Shown in pieces: positions 21,626 through 31,583 of a stretch of DNA of 64,000 bases; positions within the stretch are counted from its first letter, which is position 1; each line of letters begins with the position of its first letter. The DNA comes from Lolium rigidum. Taxonomy: Eukaryota > Streptophyta > Magnoliopsida > Poales > Poaceae. The position numbers and the translations under genes are program-made. The notes below the pieces were generated by a model that searched no databases, was not told where the DNA came from, and saw only the letters and a program-made list of their open reading frames with translations. The stretch is from positions 180,264,017-180,328,016 of the forward strand of contig NC_061513.1 of NCBI RefSeq assembly GCF_022539505.1. Reading direction: 5' to 3'.

Positions 21626-22411
21626 ATGTTGCGCACTGGAGTGAACACGCATAGTATGAGTCCCTATGTTGCACCTGTGCTTTTAGTAAAAAAGAAGGAT
21701 GGCAGTTGGCGGTTTTGCATCGACTTTCGCAGGCTGAATTTGATTATGATTAAAAACAAATTCCCACTGCCGATTGTGGATGAGCTGTTGGACGAGCTTG
21801 CCGGAGCCTCTTTCTTTTCCAAGCTTGATCTTCGCGCAGGTTATCATCAGATTCGAATGCGCGAAGAGGACAAGGAGAAGACTGCGTTTAAAACACATCA
21901 TGGGCATTTTCATTTCAGAGTCATGCCGTTTGGTCTCACAAACGCGCCAGCGACTTTTCAGTGCCTCATGAATCAGATTTTTGCTGCTTACACTCGCAAG
22001 TTCGTCATAGTGTTCTTGGATGATATCCTCGTGTACAGTCCAACATTGCAGGAACATCAACAACATCTTGGTCTGGTGCTTGAATTATTAAGAAAGAATC
22101 AGCTCTTTGCTAAAGCATCCAAATGTTCATTCGCACAACGTCAGATTGACTACTTGGGCCACATTATCTCTGGAGCCGGCGTTGCAACTGACAAATCTAA
22201 GACCCAAGCTATGCTTGATTGGCCAGTACCAACTACTGCAACAGAGCTGAGGGATTTTCTGGGCCACACAGGGTATTATCGTAAGTTTGTGCCTAGATAT
22301 GGAATTATTGCTAAACCATTGACTCAATTACTAACAAATAAGGAATTTCAGTGGTCAGATCACACACAAGCATTGGACCAACTCAAACAAGCAATGATAC
22401 ACACCCCAGTC
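21626..22411 (+). pseudogene. Gypsy reverse transcriptase, interrupted
   Basis: The frame holds the RT core of a Ty3/Gypsy polymerase: [46 protein letters not shown], and the catalytic VFLDDILVYS. The thumb/connection part (LGHTGYYRKFVPRYG) follows. Reading stops where the antisense LINE's poly(T) begins, after the HTPV segment. Upstream, 21453-21625 carries the end of the protease-RT linker with two stop codons and a shift. Not translatable as a polyprotein. Confidence 0.85.
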
Positions 22412-22469
22412 TTTTTTCGATAAAGGGCGATTTATTACTCAAGTAGCAAAACACCTGGCCTCTGCATAA

Positions 22470-22907
22470 CTAGGATGCACACAGCCGTTTTTGGTTCACA
22501 AAACACACCGAAAAAGAAAATTCCACGAGTACTTTATGTGACAAGAACAAATCACTAGACTGTAGGAGGCAAAATCCTTCGACTATACAGCCACCCATGT
22601 TGGGTAATAAAATCCTTCGCCGTTTCCTCCAATCGTGAAGACACCTCCGTAAATAGGTCGCGGTCCTCCAAGCGCTAAAGCGATGACCATGAACGAGCAA
22701 CGCCGTACATCGGTAGATGACCTGCATAAGAGAAGAATTTTTATTGTCAAAAACCTTGCCATTTCTACATAGCCAAAGCGACCATATAATTGCAATCGCT
22801 CCCACTCTGATAAAAACTTTAAACCTAGCATCCACTCCGTTTAGCCAATTGCCAAAAATATTTGCAATGTTTTTTTGGGGATATAATGTAAAAAAGAACA
22901 AAAGCAC
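22470..22907 (-). pseudogene. LINE ORF2 C-terminal part
   Basis: The frame contains FGNWLNGVDARFKVFIRVGA followed by IIWSLWLCRNGKVFDNK and an arginine-rich end. This is the region after the zinc-binding RVT domain typical of plant LINE ORF2. It is separated from the main RT frame by 1 kb of inserted or unassigned sequence. Confidence 0.75.
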
Positions 22908-22911
22908 GAGG

Positions 22912-23371
22912 TAGGGGAGGTTCAGCCGTCAGATATCAGATCTCCCATCAATGGCACGCAGGAACCTTCATCAAGCTGCCCCACCAAAATCCTTCAAAAG
23001 ATATTGAGACTGCCTGATGCTCATGACCAACAATACTATGTAGGGATGACACTTGTTGAATGGTGATGCCTGGGCTGAATAAGCAGCAAGGCTAAAGCAG
23101 GGATTGGATTGGATAAATAAACAATATGAGCACTGGGCTGCAAAGATCTAGCTCGACGTATGCGTTGCTTTCCTCCGCCCTGCCTACCTGGGTATGGCTC
23201 AATCAGTCAATCTATTGCCTACTGAATTCTTCCCAATTGACATATAGTACTGTGCTTAATTAAGTGAAGTTCGCTATTCTAGTGCGATGTTCAGTTCACT
23301 GTCTCCACTCCACTATTCTTATCTTACATAATAACCTGCCTCTTCTTTAATTGATTGGAAAGCTGGTCAAT
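22912..23371. other. Unassigned segment within the LINE
   Basis: About 460 bp lie between the two halves of LINE ORF2. They have no open frame of interest and no boundary that I could define by repeats. It may be an insertion or a diverged LINE segment. Confidence 0.35.
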
Positions 23372-23396
23372 AAAATGCCAGTGGGAAATCCATTGA

Positions 23397-23924
23397 CCAC
23401 GGCTTCTCGCCGGCGGGAGGGTTTTCGTTCTTTGTTAGGTTTATTTTCAGTGTCTTCTTCGGGATGGTGAGGCGGCGGCTCCATCTTGATGTCAGAATAA
23501 GGTCCTCCCCGCTCTATCCTCGCTCTGGTGGTGCGTCTAGCATCAGCAGAGGACGCGTGGAGTCATGTGCCCGGCGGATCTCGCAGGATCCGATCGGTTT
23601 TCGTGTTCGTTGGTGTGGTTTCAGGTCAGTCTCTTCCGATCTAAAGTTGTCATCTTGGGCGACGGTTGCTGCTTCGGTGCGCTGGTCCTTTGGGACCTTA
23701 GCACGACGACTTCCCATTTGTCTACTACAACAAGCTCTACTACGACAAGCTTTGCCCGGATCCGGTGATGGAGGGGCGAGGACATCGGCGCGCCTTCGGC
23801 TCGCGTCAGTGTTTGTAGTCGTCGCTAGATGGTCGAAAGACCTACTTGTAATTTTTATTACTTTTGGGTCAGTTTGTACTGCTATTGATGATTATTAATA
23901 GATCGGTGGAATTTTCGCCAAAAA
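23397..23924 (+). mobile_element. Poly(A)-tailed retroposon (SINE-like or truncated LINE)
   Basis: This unit of about 528 bp ends in ATTTTCGCCAAAA. It is bounded by a 25-bp direct repeat at 23372-23396 and 23925-23949 (core GCCAGTGGGAAATCC). A long target duplication plus an A-tail is the mark of target-primed reverse transcription. The body is GC-rich at its left and AT-rich at its right (CTTGTAATTTTTATTAC), and it encodes nothing recognisable. Whether it is a SINE or the 3' end of a second LINE cannot be told from this copy. Confidence 0.85.
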
Positions 23925-23949
23925 AAAATGCCAGTGGGAAATCCATTGA

Positions 23950-25435
23950 GTAGCAGCTCGGGAACCTATCGGAATGATTGACCATATAGATCGCGTGATC
24001 TGGCATTGAAAGAACAAGTGTTTTATTGTCTCCTCTTCGTGACAGAAAACACACTTCCTACAACCATGCCAATTCCGCTTTGCAAGGTTATCTTTAGTAA
24101 GAATAACACCCCGACGAAGATACCAAGCAAAAACCTTAGTTTTCAGTGGTATGTTCATCTTCCAGATGGATTTATAATTCACTACCGGCTGAATAGGTTC
24201 AATTAAGGCCGTGTACATAGATCCAACAGAGAATACCCGTTTTTTTGTAAGGTTCCAGCGGAACTCATCTGATCCTTGTAGCAGCTGGACATAGGCTAAT
24301 CTTTGTATTAGCTCATTCCAAGATGCCAAACAAGGACCAACAAGGTCACGCCTGAACGTCACAGACGAAGGTGATGTCACCTTCTGTAAAGTATCATGTT
24401 TATGTCTCACAATATTGAACAAGGCCGGATATTTTTCGCGAAGGGTGGTTGTTCCCAACCATATGTCCTCCCAGAACCTTATCTCAGACCCATCTCTAAT
24501 GGAGAAGGAGCCATGTGGGAAGAAGTGTTTCTTAGTTGCCATAATGCCTGCCAAAAAATGCGAATCTCCTAGTTTCCATATAACCTGAGAGATTTCTTTT
24601 GAGCTAACATACTTCCTCCGCAGTAGATTCTGCCATACTCCATCCTTGGTTAATAACCGAGCTAGCCATTTACCTAGCAAAGCTCTGTTCTTAACCTCAA
24701 GATCATGAACACCAAGTCCACCTTGATCTTTTGGACCGCAAACGACACTCCATTTTGTTAACCGGTATTTTTTCTTTTCACTATCTCCTTGCCAAAAAAA
24801 TCTTGAGCGGAAGTAATCCAATCTATGTAGGACTCCCTTAGGCAACTGGAAAAAGGAAACCATATACAGTACCATGTTCGTGAGTACTGAGTTAATGAGT
24901 ACCAATCTTCCACCAAGAGATAGTAATTTTCCTTTCCAACTACTAAGTCGTTTCTGTAGTCTTTCCTCAACGAGTTTCCATTCAGCAAGCGTGAGCCTCC
25001 GGTGATGAACCGGAATGCCCAAATAGCTAAGTGGAAAGCTGACCAACCCACATCCGAAGAGTTTGGCGTAAAGGTTAGCCTCGTCTTGGGGTTCGCCAAA
25101 GCAAAAGAATTCGCTCTTATGGAGATTTATTTTGAGACCTGACAATTGCTCGAACGCTGACAAAATTAATTTTAGGTTTGTAGCTTTTTGTAGGTCATAA
25201 TCCATAAAAAGGATTGTGTCATCGGCGTACTGAAGAATTGATAAACCCCCATCAACTAAGTGAGGTACCACTCCTTCAATTTGACCATCAACTTTAGCAC
25301 ACTCAATTAAAATTGCCAACATGTCCGCAACATTGTTAAATAATATTGGAGATATCGGATCACCTTGTCTTAAAACTTTTTTTGTTTGAAAGTATCGACC
25401 AATATCATCATTTACTTTAATGGCGACACTTCCTC
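23950..25435 (-). pseudogene. LINE ORF2 reverse transcriptase and zinc-binding domain
   Basis: A long minus-strand frame runs from KKVLRQGDPISPILF through the catalytic LQYADDTILFMD, the SYLGIPVHHRRLT thumb motif and GGLGVHDLEVKNRALLGKWL, to the zf-RVT motif WHGCRKCVFCHEEETIKHLF. This is plant L1-type ORF2. Upstream a TGA codon stands where GGSVAIKVNDDIG would normally read, near 25435. Not functional. Confidence 0.9.
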
Positions 25436-27250
25436 AAAAAACAAAGTTATTAATTAAAGTGCGCCACTCCTCAGAAAAACCTTTCATACGGAGTGTTTGT
25501 TGAAGAAACGACCATTTGACTTTATCATAGGCTTTTTCAAAGTCGATTTTAAGGATAAGTCCATTCAACTTTTTGTGGTGCAACTCATGAATTGTTTCAT
25601 GCACGTAACGACTCCATCTAGGATATATCGTCTTTGCATGAAAGCAGTCTGAGTAGGACGCAAAACGTGATCTGCCACCGAGTTTAGTCTAATAGTAGCG
25701 ACTTTGGTGAAAATTTAAAGCATACATTTAAAAGACATATTGGTCTAAACTGTTGAATCCGTTTCGCATCATTAACTTTAGGGAGCAGGATTATCTCCCC
25801 GAAGTTGATTCGGAATAGGTCAAGTTGTCCAGCATGAAGCTCAACGAATAAACTCATCAAATCATTCTTAATAAGGTCCGAGAAGTTCTGGTAGAACTCG
25901 GCTGGAAATCCATCGGACCTGGTGCCTTATTAAGCTCCATTTGGAAGACAGCTTTTCTCACCTCCTCTGTGTAAGGATTTGTAAGAATCGCATTCTCTTC
26001 TGGAGAAACCTGAGGAATATCATCGATCCTTGATTCATCTAAGGATATATCTGATTCCTCTGGTGCACCGAATAAACCTTTATAATATGATGTAATATAA
26101 GACTTGAGCTGCTCATGGTCCTCAATCAGACCCTCGTCTTGTGTCAGAGAATGAATGTGTTTCTTCCTGTGCCGACCATTGGCTACACTATGGAAGTATC
26201 TCGTATTCGAATCTCCTTGAATAATGAATTGGGCTTTAGATCTTTGGTACCATTTGAGTTCCTCTTCTCTCGGTAGTCCAGCTAACTTTGCATTGTATTG
26301 ACTTTTAAGTTCAATTTTTTGCGTAGTCAGTGGACGTACTTTCAGCGATTGCCTCTAAATCATCGATAGATGAAGAGAGAGAGTATCTCCTGCTTAAGCT
26401 GCCCAGCCAAATATCTCGCCCACCCACCAAGGTATCTCCGTACCGATCGGAGTTTATTATTCCACCTTTGGATGGGGGTAGACCCAGTGACCGGCTGCTC
26501 CCACACTTTCTTAACCATATATGAGAAACCATCTCTAAGCATTCATCCAAGTTCAAATTTGAACGGTCGACGACGCTGGGGCGATGGTGTTCCAGTGGAA
26601 ATTAAGATAGGAGCATGATCCGACAAAGACTCTATCCGAGGTAGAACCCGCAACGATACGAGAGGGAATTTCTATTCCCATTCTGAATCCATGAGTACGC
26701 GATCTAATTTCTCGTATGTAGGTTCTGGAAGACTGTTAGCCCACGTAAACTGTCTTCCAACCATTGCCACTTCTCTTAAGTCCAAACTGTCTATAACAAC
26801 GTTGAACAGAAAAGGCCAATGGTTGTCAAATCTGCCTTTGCTCTTCTCATGAGAATTAACCAACTCACGAAGGAATGTAGGCTTAGAAATATCCTCTGCA
26901 GCCCCATAAACAGAAACCAAACTACAAATGAAATTGTCTAACTTATTCCGGATGTGAAGTTTTATATGAAACTCACCACCCGAATTATCCAGAATTTCCA
27001 TGGTTGAAGATCGGACTCCTATTAATAGGCCGTGAGAACGTCCCCGAGATGGACGGGATACCCAATCCGCCTGAAAGGCAATTCAGAAAATTCATTGAGT
27101 AATTTCGTTTACTTGTCTCGGAAATGGCAACAAAATCTAAAATATAGTCTCTGATGGATTCAGCGATGTGTAAGTGTTTAGCCAAGTCTTGGAGACGTCT
27201 GCTATTCTTAAACATGCCATTCATTTGGAAACTGTAGTAGATTTTGTCAC
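25436..27250 (-). pseudogene. LINE ORF2 endonuclease and RT N-terminus, degenerate
   Basis: Broken minus-strand frames contain the end of an apurinic-type endonuclease (MVGRQFTWANSLPEPTYEKL, 26.67-27.00 kb) and an N-terminal segment (RRLQDLAKHLHIAESIRDY, 27.0-27.22 kb). Conserved RT palm fragments lie between 25.4 and 26.3 kb. Multiple stops and shifts prevent a continuous product. Confidence 0.75.
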
Positions 27251-27357
27251 CCTTGCCTTTTTATTAGGCCACGCGTTCTTTTTAATATGGGAGGCTCTGG
27301 ATTTGCGATTTGTTGCTTGTAGTTCGAAACACGAACCTAGCATCGCGTTATCCGTTC

Positions 27358-28838
27358 CTACCTCCAAAACCTCTCCAACAAGATGTGTGACAAGCTGGCC
27401 ATCCAAAATTGCGTAAGCTTCGTCATCATCATCATTAGTCGGAGAAGTAGTAGACTTAGTCGAAACATAGGAGTGAATTTTAATCTATCAAACTCCAAAT
27501 GTTTTAGAGCCTTAGTGGAAACAGAAATAGCATCTAAAGAGCTACCTAAGGAGACGCCAACATTATGAAGTTTGGCGGAAACCTCAGGTGTAATATAAGA
27601 TAAAAAAGACTTAGAGCAGCTATCCATACCCTTAGTGTCGAGGTTTGCCACCGCCTTACGACGCATCGCCTTGGCCATGGAGTCCTCATCCGTGGCCGCA
27701 GTACCGTCTGTGGTAACTCCGTGGCGCGTACTACTAGAGGAGGGTAAGGGCGAAGCAGGCCCCTCCTCTAAAAAGGCTCCCGCCCCCTAAGTCGTATCCG
27801 GGTGAGCGCATGTCGATGTAGACCCTCCCCCCAGACCAACCATTGGAGCAGCAGCTCCCCGCGCCGTCGACGAGGATCCTTGCGCGCCATACGAAACAGC
27901 ATCCGGCGGCGTCACCGCGCTCGGCTGCACGACGGTCGGACCAGCAGCAGCAGAGTGCATGGTTGGCGTCGTTGGCAGCTGAGCCCGAGAGCCAGCAGCA
28001 GGGCTGGCGTGGCCGAGCCGCGGGTCGGCTGCCCGGTGCGAGGTGCCTCGGCGGTGGCTGGCTTGGCCGGGTTGCTGGGCTGCAGCACCACGCGCCCCAC
28101 GGCACTAGGCAGAACCAGCGGAGCCTTGGGCTGCCTCCCGGCCGAAGAAGCCTCAGGCATCGGAGATGGTGCGGGGTGCTGCTGCCCCGCTGAGCCCCCA
28201 GGCGATGTCACGATGCCGGAACGCACGACGGCAGGCGCGTGTAGGGGAGCAAGGGTGTCCAACCCTTATCATCGCCGCTAGCCGCGACAGAAGCCACCCC
28301 TGTAGGCGTCGTGTGGCCGAGAGTACTCACCCGCCCGCGGGCAGGTCTGTCCGACCTCGGAGACTCCGAAGCATCCTGGACTGACAAGGTCGCTCCCGCA
28401 GAAGATGGCTGCAAGCGAACAGACAACAGAGCCTCCTTCAAGTGCTCAGCCGAGCTCATCGGACTATTGTCAACCCCGACCCGATCCTAAAGAGTAGGAC
28501 TAGTCTGCCGCAACTTCACAACAATCTCCTTAGCCCTAGGAGTCTGTGGGTTTGGATTGAAAGGAGTGAGCGCAATCATAGCCGCGGGTGCCACCGGAGG
28601 TAGAAGTCCCAACTCCGCCCACCGTCCCTGAGGCGTAATTGAGGGTTTAGGGTTTAGGGTAACCTAAATGCCATCTACCCTGTCGAGGTCCTCAAAGGAA
28701 GGGACACTGATTAGAAATTTGAGCTCATCAGTAGGTACAGCCTCCCATTTCCAACCAGGACGATCCGAGCATCGTCTCGCCACCTGTTTGGCAATCACAT
28801 CAGCTGGCACAAGATCTCCAACAACCACTGGTCGGTTG
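27358..28838 (-). pseudogene. LINE ORF1 (DUF4283-type RNA-binding protein), broken
   Basis: The upstream part (28664-28835) has PGWKWEAVPTDELKFLISV followed by PSFEDLDRVDGI, which resembles the DUF4283 region of plant LINE ORF1. The downstream part (27358-27678) has MRRKAVANLDTKGMDSCSKS and TKALKHLEFDRLKFTP, a common ORF1 tail. The GC-rich centre (27.73-28.46 kb) is proline/alanine-rich with open frames on both strands. Only the minus-strand ORF1 reading fits the context. Confidence 0.7.
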
Positions 28839-28842
28839 TTGA

Positions 28843-28937
28843 TTTTTGACACCAAGAGCTTTGCTGAAATAAGCAATTGGGTGGTTGTCTTGCACAAGGA
28901 CAACTCTAATGCCAAAGCCAAGACTGGGTTAATGATG
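28843..28937 (-). pseudogene. Inverted piece of the Gypsy RNase H domain
   Basis: Read on the minus strand, this gives LGFGIRVVLVQDNHPIAYFS then KALGV, the opening of a Gypsy RNase H. The plus-strand Gypsy copy lacks exactly this stretch between its RT end (22411) and the TYEKEFLAVM motif at about 28973. So it is the element's own RNase H start, flipped and lying at the LINE 5' junction. Confidence 0.75.
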
Positions 28938-28947
28938 CTCTTACACC

Positions 28948-29262
28948 CAGTCAGTCTCGTGTGGCTCTTGTACCTATGAAAAGGAGTTCTTGGCAGTGAT
29001 GATGGCAGTTGACAAGTGGTGTGCTTATTTGCAACGAGGCCCTTTCACCATTGTCACTGATCATAAAAGCTTGTGTAATTTGGGTGATCAACAACTGGAA
29101 ACTGATCTCCAATGCAAAGCTACGTCGAAGCTAGTAGGACTACAGTTCAAGTTTCAGTACAAAAGAGGAGCTGATAATGGTGATAATGGTGCTGCAGATG
29201 CTTTGGCCAGAGTGGGGCATTTTCTATCTGCAAATGTTGTGTCCACCTGTCAACCTCGTTGA
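28948..29262 (+). pseudogene. Gypsy RNase H, remaining part
   Basis: Plus-strand reading resumes with TYEKEFLAVMMAVDKWCAYL, FTIVTDHKSLCNLGDQQL and a short ADALARVG end, the conserved middle and end of Ty3/Gypsy RNase H including the D of TDHKS. The N-terminal part is missing here and found inverted just upstream. A linker to the integrase (29263-29443) has stops. Confidence 0.85.
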
Positions 29263-29443
29263 CCTAGTTGGACCCTGGAAGTGGCAAACTCATATGAAAA
29301 GGATTCCAAAGCTCAAGATATGCTGACCAGACTAGCAATTTCAAGTCCAGATGAAGATGGATATTCTCTGCATCAAGGCTTAATTCGTTTTCATGGAAGG
29401 ATCTGGATTGGAGCAAATACAACACTGCAACCAAAGTTAATTA

Positions 29444-30721
29444 GTGCATTACACTAGTGCAGTGGGTGGACACTCAGGTATTACTGCAACTTATCAACGA
29501 GTTAAAAAGCTGTTTGCCTGGATTTGTTTAAAAACATCAGTGAGGGGTTTTGTCCGACAATGCCTAGTCTGTCAACAGTGTAAACATGAGCAGATCAAGC
29601 CTGCTGGCACACTGCAACTCTTACCTGTACCTGTGGAACCTTGGCAAGACATATCCATGGATTTTGTGGACGGGCTTCCTAAATCCGATGGCTATGACTC
29701 GATTATGGTGGTCGTAGATCGACTGACAAAAGCGGCACATTTTGTACCCTTGAAGCACCCATACACAGCAGTACAAGTGGCATCTGCGCTGTGGGACAAC
29801 GTTATCAAGCTCCATGGCATTCCCTTGATAATTGTGTTCGATCGAGATAAAATATTTACAAGCTCCGTTTTGCGTGATCTCTTGTCTACTGCTGGAACAA
29901 AATTGTTGTACTCCACAGCTTACCACCCACAGACGGACAGCCAGACGGAGCGGGTTAATCAGTGTCTGGAGATGTACCTCCGCTCCGCCATCCAGGAGGC
30001 TCCTCGCAAATGGCGACGCTGGCTGCGGGCGGCAGAATTCTGGTACAATTCAAGTCACCATGCTTCTCTGTCTTTTTCTCCTTTTAAAGCTCTCTCCGGC
30101 CGTGAGCCGAATCCGGGATTGATGGTGCATTGGGGTGATCAAGGAAACACCTCAGAGGATTTTGATTGGGCAGCTCATACTGCACAATTGCGCGCGCAAC
30201 TGGCTCGTGCTCAAGAGCGATTCAAGAAGGCTGATAGACATCGCACAGAGCGCTCGTTCAAGGTGGGTGATCAGGTATTGGGCAAGCTGCAGCCATACGC
30301 TCAATCATCAGTGGCAAATCGTCCATGTCGTAAGTTGGCATACAAGTATTTTGGGCCTTTTCCAGTGGAACAGAAGATTGGAAATTTGGCATACAAACTG
30401 ATGTTGCCAGCGGATGCACGGGTACATCCAGTGTTTCATGTTTCTCAACTCAAGCCATTTACACCAAACTACACTCCAGTGTTCGGAGAGCTTGCTCATC
30501 CTCCTGACATAACAGCTGCTGATCTGTCACCAATAGCTATTCTGGATCGCCGTTTGAGGAAGGAAGCAAACATACCAGTGGTGCAAGTACTGATTAATCA
30601 TTCACCTGAAGCAGCAATATGGGAGGAATATGACGTGCTTCGCCATCGATACCCTACTGCAGGCATTTGGGAGGAAGTTTCATCTCAAGAGGAGGCCATT
30701 GTCACAGATGCCCCTGACTAA
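29444..30721 (+). pseudogene. Gypsy integrase with chromodomain
   Basis: This open frame of 425 codons has the HHCC zinc region (GGHSGITATYQRV...CLVCQQC) and the DDE core with D in ISMDFVDGLP, D in IVFDRDKIFTSS and E in TDSQTERVN. The GPF/Y-type module (YKYFGPFPVEQKIGNLAYKL), HPVFHVSQLK, and a C-terminal chromodomain-like segment (AIWEEYDVLRHRYP) follow. The chromodomain marks a chromovirus, in which it is thought to steer insertion to particular chromatin. The stop codon lies 21 bp inside the 3' LTR. This frame is intact, but the element around it is broken. Confidence 0.88.
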
Positions 30722-31008
30722 ACGTCGACAGTTTTGTCAGTGACATTGTGTCAAGAAAGTGCAAGGAGTTAGTATGGGCCCTGGGCTGTTTGTTGTCTTC
30801 TGCCGCTTGTGGCAGTCATGTGTGCGTGAGTCTGGGAGTTAAATACCTGAACCTGTACCAGAACTGGTTATCGAATGAATAGAAGGCTGAAGCGTATTCT
30901 CATCCTCTACCTCTCGCTCTCACCTCCTTGCTTGCTCCTCTCACCCTAGAGTTCAAATACTCTCCAATTCCTGGTTAGATTGGATTATATCGAGATCTAG
31001 TCGTGACA
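30700..31008 (+). repeat. 3' LTR of the Reina-like Gypsy element
   Basis: This 309-bp copy starts TGTCACAGATGC and ends CTAGTCGTGACA, followed by GACAT. It differs from the left LTR by single-base changes and small indels. Confidence 0.9.
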
Positions 31009-31583
31009 GACATCAGCTGTCCCATAAATAATATTTCTGTCAGAGGCCAGCAAAAATGAAAAGGCGAACTCTAGTTACTATCAAGTTTATTAATCAGTTA
31101 TCTAGAGCCTCATTTGATTCCATTTTTTGTTCATTGGTATTGCCAGGTTAACATGAACATCTTTTTGTAGTTCGTTTTGGCAAGACTTTCCAAGTTTTTT
31201 TTTTCCCTGATAGAGCATGTGGAAGTCAAAGCATTTTCATTCAGCTTGTTCCCACAAAAGAAAAAGAACTTCGGTGTATCCTTCATTAACATCATGCAAT
31301 ATTAACCAATGGTTATTACACTTCTTGATACATGAAGCCTTTAAAATAAATTTAATCATTCTTTGATTCACACAAATAGGATCAAATCCATCTGTGATAA
31401 GAATTACACAAAATAAAACATTCTTTTGCATCCATCATCATCAAGGTCAAACCCAAAATCGAATAACTTTGAAGTGAACAAACAACTGCAAACTGTACAC
31501 CATCCATAGCCCCCATCCAGACAATCCAGTTTTGAAGAAAATAAAATGATTGATAAATCCTGCAGCTGACCTGCCACACAAGC
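31009..31583 (-). other. 3' untranslated/flanking sequence of the acidic-protein gene
   Basis: No gene in either strand. It includes the probable 3' UTR of the minus-strand gene ending at 31584. TTTATT (31087-31092) would be an AATAAA on that strand. Confidence 0.4.

Larger units (their letters stand above)
22412..28838 (-). mobile_element. LINE (non-LTR retrotransposon) inserted antisense in the Gypsy element
   Basis: Its 3' end is marked by a run of T on the plus strand (22412-22417). ORF2 C-terminus, RT, endonuclease and ORF1 pieces follow in order with increasing coordinate, so the element lies on the minus strand. Both ORFs carry stops and shifts. The 5' boundary is around 28835, inside ORF1, so it is 5'-truncated or rearranged. 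ACACCCCAGTC before the poly(T) and ACACCCAGTC at 28938-28947 may be remains of the target duplication. About 1 kb within it (22912-23924) is foreign or unassigned. Confidence 0.8.
19212..31008 (+). mobile_element. Short-LTR chromoviral Gypsy element (Reina-like), split by a LINE
   Basis: Two near-identical LTRs of about 310 bp, TGTCACAG...CGTGACA, bound the unit. The flanking 5-mers GGCAT (19207-19211) and GACAT (31009-31013) are a target duplication with one mismatch. Order is gag, protease, RT, RNase H, integrase, chromodomain, all on the plus strand. This is Ty3/Gypsy order with the chromovirus C-terminus; the very short LTR suggests the Reina clade. The coding region has stops, frameshifts and a 6.5-kb antisense insertion (22412 to about 28945), so it cannot be active. 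A possible primer-binding site (TAGTATCAAGAGC) begins a few bases after the left LTR. Confidence 0.9.

Noticed and set aside
27802..28384. A 159-codon plus-strand frame and neighbours
   Set aside because: Antisense to the GC-rich middle of LINE ORF1; only the minus-strand reading fits the LINE order.
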